From positions 1 to 61,656 of the forward strand of contig CAMDTN010000010.1 of assembly GCA_945907755.1 (NCBI GenBank): 61,656 bases of DNA, read 5' to 3'. Position 1 is the stretch's first letter. Each line of letters opens with the position of its first letter. Positions 54,378 through 61,656 of this stretch are shown here, in pieces. The notes below the pieces were generated by a model. That model was given only the letters and a program-made list of their open reading frames with translations. It was not told the origin of the DNA and did not search any database. Source of the stretch: Singulisphaera sp. GP187 (GTDB lineage Bacteria; Planctomycetota; GCA-002687715). The translations under genes were made by a program, and so were the position numbers.

Positions 54378-55898
54378 TCAGCGCACCAAGCGAGCGATGC
54401 GGTCCACAGCTTCTTGTGCAGCAGTAGGCTTGCGGCACTGCTGCGCGGTGTCTTGCATCTGCTGCAACGCACGACGATTGCGCAGCAATTCGCCGAGCAA
54501 GTCTTCGAGGTCTTCGGTGCAAGTGGCCTTCACGGCCACGCCGCGCGCCAGCAACCGGTCCGCCATGCGGTCTTCAGTGCCGCTTGCGGGACGCAACAGC
54601 AGCATGGGCACACCCGCAGCCATAGCCTCTGCCGCTGCGTGCAAATTGGCCCGGCTAACGATGATGTCCATCGCCGCGATGACATCACGGAAGGCTTCAG
54701 GTCCTTCGCAGACGCGCACTTTGCAGCCGTTCAGATTGTCCAAGGCTTCCAACTCGCGCGCGCAAGCATCGCCACGCGCCACTGCGAACACGAAGCAAGT
54801 CTGAGCATGACCATCCACCAAGCTCTTAGCGAAGCGCACCGTACGCGCGCCACCGCCGGTGCCTTCGATGCGCACGCCCACGACGGCGCCGCGCAGGCCG
54901 AGAGCCGCACGCTGGTGGTCGCGATCTGGCAGCCCTGCGAATGACGGCGACACTGGCACGCCGCACACAGTGACGGCATCTTCCGCCACGCCGCGGCGCA
55001 GCAAACGCGCCTTCACATAGTCGTTGGCCACGATGTAATGGCTAACCGCTGGCGACACCCAGTGCGCATGAACATCGGGCTCGGGGATCACCAAGGTGAC
55101 CGCTGCAGCCAAGCGCCCAGCCTCTTTCAATTCCTGCAATCGTGACAAAGCCAGCCAGTGCGTGAGCACCACATGATCCGGGCGCTTTTCCACCACGCTG
55201 TGATCGAAGCGATCTGAAAACAAACTCTTGCACAGTTGCTTCACGCGCTGCGCGGCATCCGGGCCTTCAGGGGCAGGGCCGTCGCTGAACGGCGTGCCGT
55301 AGAGGTCTGCCTGCTGGCCAATTTCATCCAGTTCGTAACGCACTTCAGAAGCGTTGCGCTCTGGGTCCAACAAGTCCAGCATGTCGGCTTCGCGCACGAT
55401 CAGGTTGCGATCTAAGCCGCGGAATGCCTCGGCCAAAGCGCCGGCAACGCGGCCATGCCCGCAGCCTGTCGTAGCGCCCAAGAGCAGCACCGTGCGTGGC
55501 GGGCGCAGGAAGGGCAACAAGTCGCCCAGTGAAAGTCCCGGAGTAGGAGCACCGGGGCGACGGGTGCGGCGCGGCTCCAAAACATCGATGCCGGATGATG
55601 CACCCAGTTCTTCAACTTGCTGATTGCCTGCAAAGCCTGGCCGACCTCGTGGACGCCGATCGCGCCCACCGCGGTCGCGGCCGTAGTCGCGGCGCTGTTC
55701 ATGCTGCTGCGGACGCGGCACATCGTGCGCTTCGGCCGGTTCTTCAACACGAGGCACGCCCACATCGCTATCGGGGTCGAAACGCAAACCGCCTTCGTAA
55801 GGGGTGTCGTCCTCTCCGCCCTCATGTGGACCGTTCGTCTCTGGCCCTTGGGGGCGCAGGTTGTCTTCTGGCATGTCTTGATTCTGGCGTTCCTGCAT
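54378..55898 (-). CDS. MGDG-synthase-like GT28 glycosyltransferase with disordered N-terminus
   Basis: A 506-residue protein. The first 110 residues are charged, Arg/Asp/Pro-rich and probably disordered. The catalytic part starts at about 133 (VLLLGATTGCGHGRVAGALAEAF) and has the N-domain pattern of monogalactosyldiacylglycerol/diacylglycerol glycosyltransferases, including EPDVHAHWVSPAVSHYIVAN. The C-domain nucleotide-sugar loop is IVSRANLHAAAEAMAAGVP, whereas typical members have KPGG(LT) at this place, so the donor site may be altered. The ATG has a GAGGAG box ten bases upstream. It probably adds a sugar to a membrane lipid. Confidence 0.82.
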   Translation of the reverse strand: MQERQNQDMPEDNLRPQGPETNGPHEGGEDDTPYEGGLRFDPDSDVGVPRVEEPAEAHDVPRPQQHEQRRDYGRDRGGRDRRPRGRPGFAGNQQVEELGASSGIDVLEPRRTRRPGAPTPGLSLGDLLPFLRPPRTVLLLGATTGCGHGRVAGALAEAFRGLDRNLIVREADMLDLLDPERNASEVRYELDEIGQQADLYGTPFSDGPAPEGPDAAQRVKQLCKSLFSDRFDHSVVEKRPDHVVLTHWLALSRLQELKEAGRLAAAVTLVIPEPDVHAHWVSPAVSHYIVANDYVKARLLRRGVAEDAVTVCGVPVSPSFAGLPDRDHQRAALGLRGAVVGVRIEGTGGGARTVRFAKSLVDGHAQTCFVFAVARGDACARELEALDNLNGCKVRVCEGPEAFRDVIAAMDIIVSRANLHAAAEAMAAGVPMLLLRPASGTEDRMADRLLARGVAVKATCTEDLEDLLGELLRNRRALQQMQDTAQQCRKPTAAQEAVDRIARLVR

Positions 55899-56022
55899 GA
55901 CTTCTCCTCGGGCCCGCGCAACTCGGGCTACGAACCAAACCTTGGCACCTATGGCGGCACCCGAACGGGTCAGAACTTAGCACCAGCGCGCGCCCGCGGC
56001 ATGCCCCCGTAGAATCGCGGGC

Positions 56023-57327
56023 ATGAAGTGGTCGCCGCTGCTTGTGCTCGCCTGCGCCGCCGCCCTGAGCGGGCAGGTAAGTGCAGACGCGCTGGCAAGC
56101 CTCATCCGCGCGCTGGCCTCTTCCGACTATGCGGTACGCGAGGCCGCGCACCGCGACTTACTGGCGCTTGGGCCCGCAGCCAAAGATGCACTCATTGCAG
56201 CCCGCAGCAGCCAGACTCTGGAAGCCCGCCTGCGCATCGACGCCTTGCTGGCCGCGCAGCACAGCGTGACAGGCACGGCAACTGCGCCGCTGGCAGGCGT
56301 GCGTGTCACCGAGGATTTCCGCGGCAAGACCCTCGCTGTAGCGGTGGCCCGCCTCGAGCAGCTTTGCGCTGCCAAAATAATTTTGGGCGAGCCGCCACCC
56401 CTTGGAGGCGCACCGGATGTGGAGCGCGAAGCCCAGCCCGACAACACGCCACCAGTCACCAGCCCAGATCAATCATGGCAGCAGCGCGTGCTGAGCCTCG
56501 CTTGGGCCAACACGCCGTTGTTGCAAGTGCTGGATGAACTGTGCCTCGAAGCTGGGTTGTTGGCTCGTCGCGGCAATAACGGCGAAATCATCTTGAACCC
56601 CGGGCAAGGCGTGCGCGGGTTGGCGGCTTACGATGGGCCGCTGAAGCTGGGAATAACTAATGTCAGCATCACGCGCAGTGTCAGCCCTGGCGCGGCGGCC
56701 TACGCGTCCATGCATGTGCAACTGCAATTGGAAGTGGAGCCCGGAGCAACTCCGCTGGGCGTGCTGTTGCCGTTGGGCTCGTGCAGTGCCACTGACGATC
56801 AGCAGCGCACCATTAAGGTCGTGGCTCAAGGCGGCATGCGCCCGCAAGTGAGCCAGATGGGCCCGCAGCGCCAGCAATGGATGAACGCAACCTTCGAACC
56901 GCCAGAGCGCGATGCGAAGCTCATCGCCGAACTATTGGTGCCGTTGCGTTTGTTGGTGCCCGAGGAGATGCAGCACTTTGAGCTGGCGCCTGCTGCGGCA
57001 AACCCTGCGCGCGCGCCCAGCGCGGAAGATCACGAAACAGCGCGTGCGTGGTTCGACGCGCAAGGACGCTTAGAGATCAGCCTGCCAGCGGCCGAATCCA
57101 GCGCGCCTCCAGAGGCCGGAACGGTGCGACGGAGTGATCAAGTGACGCTGCTGGATGGCGCAGGAAAGCCACTGAACGCGCGTTTGGTGCGCGCCAGCGA
57201 AAGCGCGAGCGGGTTGCAACAAACCTATGAAGGCGCAGCAGGCGCCACATTGGTGCGCGTCAGCGTGGTGCGCAAATGGCGCGTCGAAGCACGCACGCTG
57301 CGCTTCACGGACATCAAGCTCCCTTGA
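56023..57327 (+). CDS. Secreted hypothetical protein with HEAT-like N-terminus
   Basis: A 434-residue protein with a signal peptide (MKWSPLLVLACAAALSGQ). Residues about 20-85 are helical and HEAT-like. The rest is a mixture of strands and Pro/Ala-rich linkers with no recognised domain. A TAGAAT element and a G+C-rich stretch lie directly before the ATG. Function is unknown. Confidence 0.75.
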   Translation: MKWSPLLVLACAAALSGQVSADALASLIRALASSDYAVREAAHRDLLALGPAAKDALIAARSSQTLEARLRIDALLAAQHSVTGTATAPLAGVRVTEDFRGKTLAVAVARLEQLCAAKIILGEPPPLGGAPDVEREAQPDNTPPVTSPDQSWQQRVLSLAWANTPLLQVLDELCLEAGLLARRGNNGEIILNPGQGVRGLAAYDGPLKLGITNVSITRSVSPGAAAYASMHVQLQLEVEPGATPLGVLLPLGSCSATDDQQRTIKVVAQGGMRPQVSQMGPQRQQWMNATFEPPERDAKLIAELLVPLRLLVPEEMQHFELAPAAANPARAPSAEDHETARAWFDAQGRLEISLPAAESSAPPEAGTVRRSDQVTLLDGAGKPLNARLVRASESASGLQQTYEGAAGATLVRVSVVRKWRVEARTLRFTDIKLP

Positions 57328-57374
57328 GCCACCTCCCCAAGTGCGCGCTCCGCTGCGATGACAATGAGTCGGCT

Positions 57375-57403
57375 TTGACACTATTGCCTATCGTGCGCAC
57401 AAT
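57375..57403 (+). promoter_or_regulatory. Sigma-70-type promoter for the amino-acid dehydrogenase gene
   Basis: TTGACA (57375-57380) and CACAAT (57398-57403) are separated by 17 nt, and the ATG follows nine bases later. The -35 is perfect; the -10 is moderate. Confidence 0.5.
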
Positions 57404-57411
57404 CTCGGCCC

Positions 57412-58677
57412 ATGCTTGAGGACGGGCTTTTTGATCGGATGTCACAGCGCAACTGCGAACGCTTGCGCTGGAAGCGCGAAAGCGGCGCGGTGCGCGTACT
57501 GTGCGCTCAGCCCGACGGCGACTGGGATCAGGCCAGCACCATCTTTCGCGAAGTCGAACTGGCCCCGGTAACCCTGGCTTTTGCACGCGGCGGCCATGAA
57601 CGCTTGGATTTCGTGTGGCGCGCAGAAACTGGCATGCGCTTGGTGTGCGCCGTGCACAGCACAGAATTGGGCCCCGGTTCAGGAGGCTTGCGCCGCCACG
57701 ACCTTGTGGTGCCCGAGCGCGAACTCGTGCGCGACGCGCTGAACTTGTCCCGCGCCATGACATGCAAGCAAGCAGCCGCGGGCCTCAAACGCGGTGGATC
57801 GAAGTTGTGTTTGCAATCGCCGGGTGTGCCGGAGTACGGGCGCGATCGCTACCTCAGCGTGTTGGCAGAAGAGATCGATCTTTCTGGCACTTTGACCGGC
57901 CCCGACACCGGCTTGCCACCATCTGTGTTTGAAGCTCTGGCCGTGCGCAGCCCCAATGTCACTTGCTGCGGCAGCGGCGTGCAAGCCGCTTCGCACGGCG
58001 TGCGCGCTGCCATCGGCGCTACCGCCGCGGCACTCGGCGCACCGTTGTCCGAACTGCATTTGGGCTTGCAGGGTTTGGGCGCACTCGGCTTGCCGCTGGC
58101 GCGCAAGCTCATCACTGAAGTGAGCAAGCTGAGCGTCACCGACACCAACCACCACCGCATCGACTTGCTGACGAGTTCGCTCAATCCCGATGAACGCGAG
58201 CGTCTGCAAATAGTGCCGCCGTACCAAATCGGCGAACTGGCTCTGGACATCTTTGTGCCCTGCGCGTTGGGCGCACTGATCACCGAAGAGCGCATTCCTA
58301 AACTGCGCGTGCGCGCCATCTGCGGCGGGGCCAACAACATCCTCGCGGCAGATTCACTGGGCGAAGAATTGACGCTGGCGCGCTGGCTGTTGGAAGCAGG
58401 CATTTTGTTTGTTCCCGATTGGCTCAGCTCTGCGGGCGCCGCCATCCATGCGGCCACGCAGTTAGCCGAAGGCGTGAACTTTGACGAAAGTCATGCGCGG
58501 GCCAAAGTTCTGCGGCACTGCGGCGGCACCGTGGATCAGATTTTGAGTGAAGCACGGCAGACGGCCCACGCCCCGCTGGAAATCGCGGTGCGCGAATTGC
58601 TGCTGCCACGCGGCCTGCGTTGCGCCCGCGAAGCCTTGGGCAGCGCGCGCACTTCCGAAGCTGGGCCTGCCCGATAA
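57412..58677 (+). CDS. Glu/Leu/Phe/Val dehydrogenase family protein
   Basis: A 421-residue protein of the amino-acid dehydrogenase superfamily. The substrate half has GPGSGGLR and MTCKQAAAGLKRGGSKL, where the family usually reads GGGK; the lysines for catalysis remain. The NAD half has GLQGLGALGLPLA and ICGGANNIL. The first 60 residues are not typical and may be an added domain. It probably deaminates a branched-chain or aromatic amino acid. The gene precedes the sdh operon. Confidence 0.82.
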   Translation: MLEDGLFDRMSQRNCERLRWKRESGAVRVLCAQPDGDWDQASTIFREVELAPVTLAFARGGHERLDFVWRAETGMRLVCAVHSTELGPGSGGLRRHDLVVPERELVRDALNLSRAMTCKQAAAGLKRGGSKLCLQSPGVPEYGRDRYLSVLAEEIDLSGTLTGPDTGLPPSVFEALAVRSPNVTCCGSGVQAASHGVRAAIGATAAALGAPLSELHLGLQGLGALGLPLARKLITEVSKLSVTDTNHHRIDLLTSSLNPDERERLQIVPPYQIGELALDIFVPCALGALITEERIPKLRVRAICGGANNILAADSLGEELTLARWLLEAGILFVPDWLSSAGAAIHAATQLAEGVNFDESHARAKVLRHCGGTVDQILSEARQTAHAPLEIAVRELLLPRGLRCAREALGSARTSEAGPAR

Positions 58678-58737
58678 CATCGGCAAACCCGGGCCGTCGC
58701 GCATTCCGTGTGATGCGAGCTCGCGGGGAGAATCCGC

Positions 58738-59421
58738 ATGATTCGCCTGTGCGACGGGCTGAAATCGTCCATCGGAACCAAGTTCCTGATGGCGGCCAGT
58801 GGTGTGCTGCTTCTTGGCTTTGTCCTGGCCCACATGCTGGGCAATTTGCAGCTTTTCCTCGGCGCTGAGGCCTTAGATGGCTACGCACAGAAGTTGCAAG
58901 ACATGGGCCCGCTGCTTTGGGTGGCGCGCGCCGGGCTCTTGGGCCTGCTGCTGCTGCATGTGTTCAGCGCGTTGAAGTTGACGCGCCAAAACCGCGCCGC
59001 GCGCCCTGTGCCTTATGCCATGCACCGCCCGTTCCAAGCCAGCTACGCCTCGCGCACCATGGTGATGACCGGCGTCATCGCGTTGGCTTTCATCGGCTAT
59101 CACCTGCTGCACTTCACTTTCGGCGCGGTGGATTCGGATTCCTATGCGTTGGCTCATGCGGGAAGTGGCTTGCATGTGCACGCCATGATGGTGCATGCGT
59201 TCCAACAACCGCTCGTGGCCATTGCGTACATGCTGGCGAACGCGCTGTTAGCGCTGCACATCGCGCACGGCGTGGGCAGCTTGTTCCAAAGCCTCGGGCT
59301 GAACTCGGCACGCACGCGCGGTTGCGCCACTTGCCTCGGCAAGGGCGTTGGCGCGCTGGTATTCATCGGCAATGTTTCGATGCCACTGGCCGTGCTGGCC
59401 GGTTGGGTGGGAGGAAACTGA
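58738..59421 (+). CDS. sdhC: Succinate dehydrogenase cytochrome b subunit SdhC
   Basis: A 227-residue membrane protein of the B. subtilis/Bacteroides type with five hydrophobic segments. Histidines likely to bind the two haems b are seen in [28 protein letters not shown] and [18 protein letters not shown] box lies eight bases before the ATG. It anchors SdhA/SdhB and passes electrons to quinone. The next gene starts 1 nt after its stop. Confidence 0.94.
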   Translation: MIRLCDGLKSSIGTKFLMAASGVLLLGFVLAHMLGNLQLFLGAEALDGYAQKLQDMGPLLWVARAGLLGLLLLHVFSALKLTRQNRAARPVPYAMHRPFQASYASRTMVMTGVIALAFIGYHLLHFTFGAVDSDSYALAHAGSGLHVHAMMVHAFQQPLVAIAYMLANALLALHIAHGVGSLFQSLGLNSARTRGCATCLGKGVGALVFIGNVSMPLAVLAGWVGGN

Positions 59422-59422
59422 G

Positions 59423-61336
59423 ATGAAACTCGACGCACGCATTCCTTCCGGGCCCCTTGCGCAGAAGTGGAGCAACTTCAAGAACTCCATGAAGCTGGTG
59501 AACCCCGCCAACAAGCGCAAGTACCGCGTCATTGTTGTCGGCACCGGACTCGCCGGCGCTTCCGCCGCCGCGACCCTCGCAGAACTCGGCTATTCCGTCG
59601 ACGCGTTCTGCTTCCAAGACAGCCCGCGCCGCGCACACTCCATCGCCGCCCAAGGCGGCATCAACGCCGCCAAGAATTATCCGAACGATGGCGATTCTGT
59701 GTGGCGCTTGTTCTACGACACCATCAAAGGTGGCGATTTCCGCGCGCGCGAATCCAATGTGCATCGCTTGGCTGAATGCAGCACCGCCATCATCGATCAA
59801 TGCGTGGCGCAGGGCGTGCCCTTCGCCCGCGAGTACGGCGGCTTGCTGGACAACCGCTCGTTCGGTGGTGCGCAAGTGTCGCGCACTTTTTATGCGCGCG
59901 GGCAAACGGGCCAACAACTCTTGCTGGGCGCATATTCCGCATTGGAACGCCAAGTGGGTTTGGGCCGCGTGCGCATGCATGCGCGCACCGAAATGCTGGA
60001 TGTGGTGGTGCAAGATGGCCGCGCCGTCGGCATTGTCACTCGCGACCTCGTCACGGGCGCCATCGAAACCCACGCGGCCGACGCCGTGGTGCTTGGCACC
60101 GGCGGCTATAGCAATGTGTTTTTCTTGTCCACCAATGCCAAGGGCTGCAATGTCACGGCCACATGGCGCGCGCACAAACGCGGCGCGGGCTTCGCAAACC
60201 CTTGCTACACGCAAATCCACCCGACTTGCATTCCCGCGAGCGGCGATCACCAAAGCAAGCTCACTCTGATGAGCGAATCGCTGCGCAACGATGGGCGCGT
60301 GTGGGTGCCGCGCAAAGGTGGCGACGCGCGCAGCCCCGCGCAGGTGCCCGAAGCCGAGCGCGACTATTACTTGGAGCGCCGCTATCCGAGCTTTGGCAAT
60401 CTCGCCCCGCGCGACATTGCTTCGCGCGCGGCCAAGGTTGTTTGCGATGAAGGCAGCGGCGTCGGCCCCGGTGGCCGTGGCGTGTACCTCGATTTCGCCG
60501 ACTCCATCCAGCGCCTCGGGCAGAAGGCCATCCAAGAGCGCTACGGCAATCTCTTCGCCATGTACGAGAAGATCACCGACGAAAACCCCTACAAGATGCC
60601 CATGCGCATCTATCCCGCGCCTCACTACACCATGGGCGGACTGTGGGTGGATTACTCGCTGATGTCCACGGTGCCGGGGCTGTTCGTGATTGGCGAAGCC
60701 AATTTCTCGGACCATGGCGCGAATCGCTTGGGTGCCAGCGCGCTGATGCAAGGCTTGGCCGACGGCTACTTCGTGCTGCCGCTGACGCTGGGCGATTACT
60801 TGGCGCAAGCGGGGCCGAGCGGCGCGTCAACGGGAACCGCGCCTTTCACAGCCACCGTGCAACAGGTGAACGAGTTCAATGCCAAGTTGTTGGCGGTGCG
60901 CGGACAGCGCTCACCAGAATCGCTGCATCGCGAGCTGGGGCAAATTATGTGGAACAAGTGCGGCATGGGCCGCACCGCAGCGGGCCTGAAAGAAGCCATG
61001 CGCGAAGTCCGCGACTTGCGCGGGCGCTTCTGGCAAGAACTGCGCGTCACCGGCGATGGCGCTTGCATGAACACGCAGTTGGAATACGCAGGCAGGCTGG
61101 CAGATTGGATGGAGTTCGCAGAACTCATGTGCCGCGACGCATTGGAGCGCGAAGAATCCTGCGGTGGGCATTTCCGTGAGGAATACCAAACCTCTGAAGG
61201 CGAAGCGCAACGCAATGACGACGCCTTTTGCCACGCCGGAGTTTGGGAACACCGCGGCGAGCCTGCGGCTGCCATTCGTCACAAAGAAGAGTTGGCATTT
61301 GAAAATGTGCACCTGGCGACGAGGAGCTACAAGTGA
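59423..61336 (+). CDS. sdhA: Succinate dehydrogenase/fumarate reductase flavoprotein subunit SdhA
   Basis: A 637-residue flavoprotein. It has the FAD-binding [15 protein letters not shown], the His-FAD attachment region [12 protein letters not shown], the catalytic-site segments [11 protein letters not shown] and [10 protein letters not shown], and the [16 protein letters not shown] segment. It oxidises succinate to fumarate at the cytoplasmic face. A GAGG box lies eight bases before the ATG. It overlaps sdhB by 1 nt (TGATG). Confidence 0.96.
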   Translation: MKLDARIPSGPLAQKWSNFKNSMKLVNPANKRKYRVIVVGTGLAGASAAATLAELGYSVDAFCFQDSPRRAHSIAAQGGINAAKNYPNDGDSVWRLFYDTIKGGDFRARESNVHRLAECSTAIIDQCVAQGVPFAREYGGLLDNRSFGGAQVSRTFYARGQTGQQLLLGAYSALERQVGLGRVRMHARTEMLDVVVQDGRAVGIVTRDLVTGAIETHAADAVVLGTGGYSNVFFLSTNAKGCNVTATWRAHKRGAGFANPCYTQIHPTCIPASGDHQSKLTLMSESLRNDGRVWVPRKGGDARSPAQVPEAERDYYLERRYPSFGNLAPRDIASRAAKVVCDEGSGVGPGGRGVYLDFADSIQRLGQKAIQERYGNLFAMYEKITDENPYKMPMRIYPAPHYTMGGLWVDYSLMSTVPGLFVIGEANFSDHGANRLGASALMQGLADGYFVLPLTLGDYLAQAGPSGASTGTAPFTATVQQVNEFNAKLLAVRGQRSPESLHRELGQIMWNKCGMGRTAAGLKEAMREVRDLRGRFWQELRVTGDGACMNTQLEYAGRLADWMEFAELMCRDALEREESCGGHFREEYQTSEGEAQRNDDAFCHAGVWEHRGEPAAAIRHKEELAFENVHLATRSYK

Positions 61337-61656
61337 TGAAGGTCACGCTGAAAGTGTGGCGGCAAAAATCCGCCTCTGCGGTTGGGCGCTTTGAGAGCTA
61401 TGAAGCCAAAGATGTCTCGCCTGATATGTCGCTGCTGGAATTGCTGGACATTGTGAATGAGCAGTTGGTGACCAAGGGCGAAGAGCCCATCGCTTTCGAT
61501 CACGATTGCCGCGAAGGCATTTGCGGCGCGTGCAGCATGGTCGTCAACGGCCATGCTCACGGCAGCGACCGTGGCACCACCACTTGCCAGATTCACATGC
61601 GCCGTTTCGCCGATGGCGACACGCTGGTGCTGGAACCGTGGCGCGCCAAACCCTTC
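61336..61656 (+). CDS. sdhB: Succinate dehydrogenase iron-sulfur subunit SdhB, 3'-truncated
   Basis: The first 107 codons are present and the frame runs off the window. The plant-type [2Fe-2S] motif is visible: [11 protein letters not shown] followed by the fourth cysteine in TTTCQIHMR. The [4Fe-4S] and [3Fe-4S] motifs would lie outside the window. It completes the sdhCAB order. Confidence 0.94.
   Translation, partial: MKVTLKVWRQKSASAVGRFESYEAKDVSPDMSLLELLDIVNEQLVTKGEEPIAFDHDCREGICGACSMVVNGHAHGSDRGTTTCQIHMRRFADGDTLVLEPWRAKPF

Overview
The window is GC-rich bacterial chromosome that looks like Planctomycetota. The evidence is the set of families: a DUF1549/DUF1553 plus DUF1501 pair at the left edge, a 1757-residue protein that joins an FG-GAP propeller, a PVC-type dehydrogenase propeller, HEAT-like repeats, a CxxCH cytochrome and DUF1080, other FG-GAP and VWA secreted proteins, many ECF-type sigma factors with zinc-finger partners, and a B. 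subtilis/Bacteroides-type succinate dehydrogenase. I see no prophage, IS element, CRISPR array or rRNA. One tRNA (anticodon CAT) is present.

Layout. 1-10.3 kb: planctomycete cytochrome-type degradation genes around a solitary Eco57I-like adenine methyltransferase. 10.3-16.7 kb: tRNA-Met, CysQ-like phosphatase, class I fructose-bisphosphate aldolase, multihaem cytochrome, DAHP synthase and a secreted VIT/VWA protein. 16.8-21.6 kb: an ECF sigma/anti-sigma pair, then a three-gene WbpB-WbpD-WbpE-like cassette for a diacetamido uronic acid nucleotide sugar. 21.6-24.4 kb: a small secreted protein, a GAF/Fis regulator, a structured 344-bp intergenic region and a thioredoxin-like gene whose apparent signal peptide is cut off by two UGA codons. 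24.4-36 kb: M14 peptidase, ROK kinase, TolC-like lipoprotein, glycosyltransferase, HAD phosphatase, an SDR / B12-type radical SAM fusion, PilZ, a metallo-hydrolase and a rhomboid protease. 36-42.3 kb: an unusual sigma-like factor with a zinc-finger/TPR partner, a secreted protein, MoaE/MoaD and an FG-GAP protein. 42.5-56 kb: metallo-hydrolase, Mrp-type ATPase, ECF sigma factor, DsbD, ParA, QueC, LysS, TPR and MGDG-synthase-like genes. 56-61.7 kb: a secreted protein, an amino-acid dehydrogenase and sdhCAB (sdhB runs off the edge).

The most striking observation is in the dsbD gene (45579-47534, minus strand). The reading frame is intact except for one TGA that sits exactly at the first cysteine of the thioredoxin-domain CxxC motif, giving GYG-U-SNC. 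The frame continues into the rest of the thioredoxin domain. Ten nucleotides after the TGA there is a 9-bp hairpin with a GGAA loop, which fits the geometry of a bacterial SECIS element. The simplest reading is a selenocysteine-containing DsbD. The selenocysteine machinery (SelA, SelB, SelD, tRNA-Sec) is not in this window, so the claim rests on local sequence only.

Other points worth attention are the SDR-radical SAM fusion with a CX3CX3C cluster motif, an Mrp protein that lacks the usual CxxC, a terminator-like hairpin that overlaps the ribosome binding site of the next gene, and a TAGAAT/TAGACT element shared by several upstream regions.
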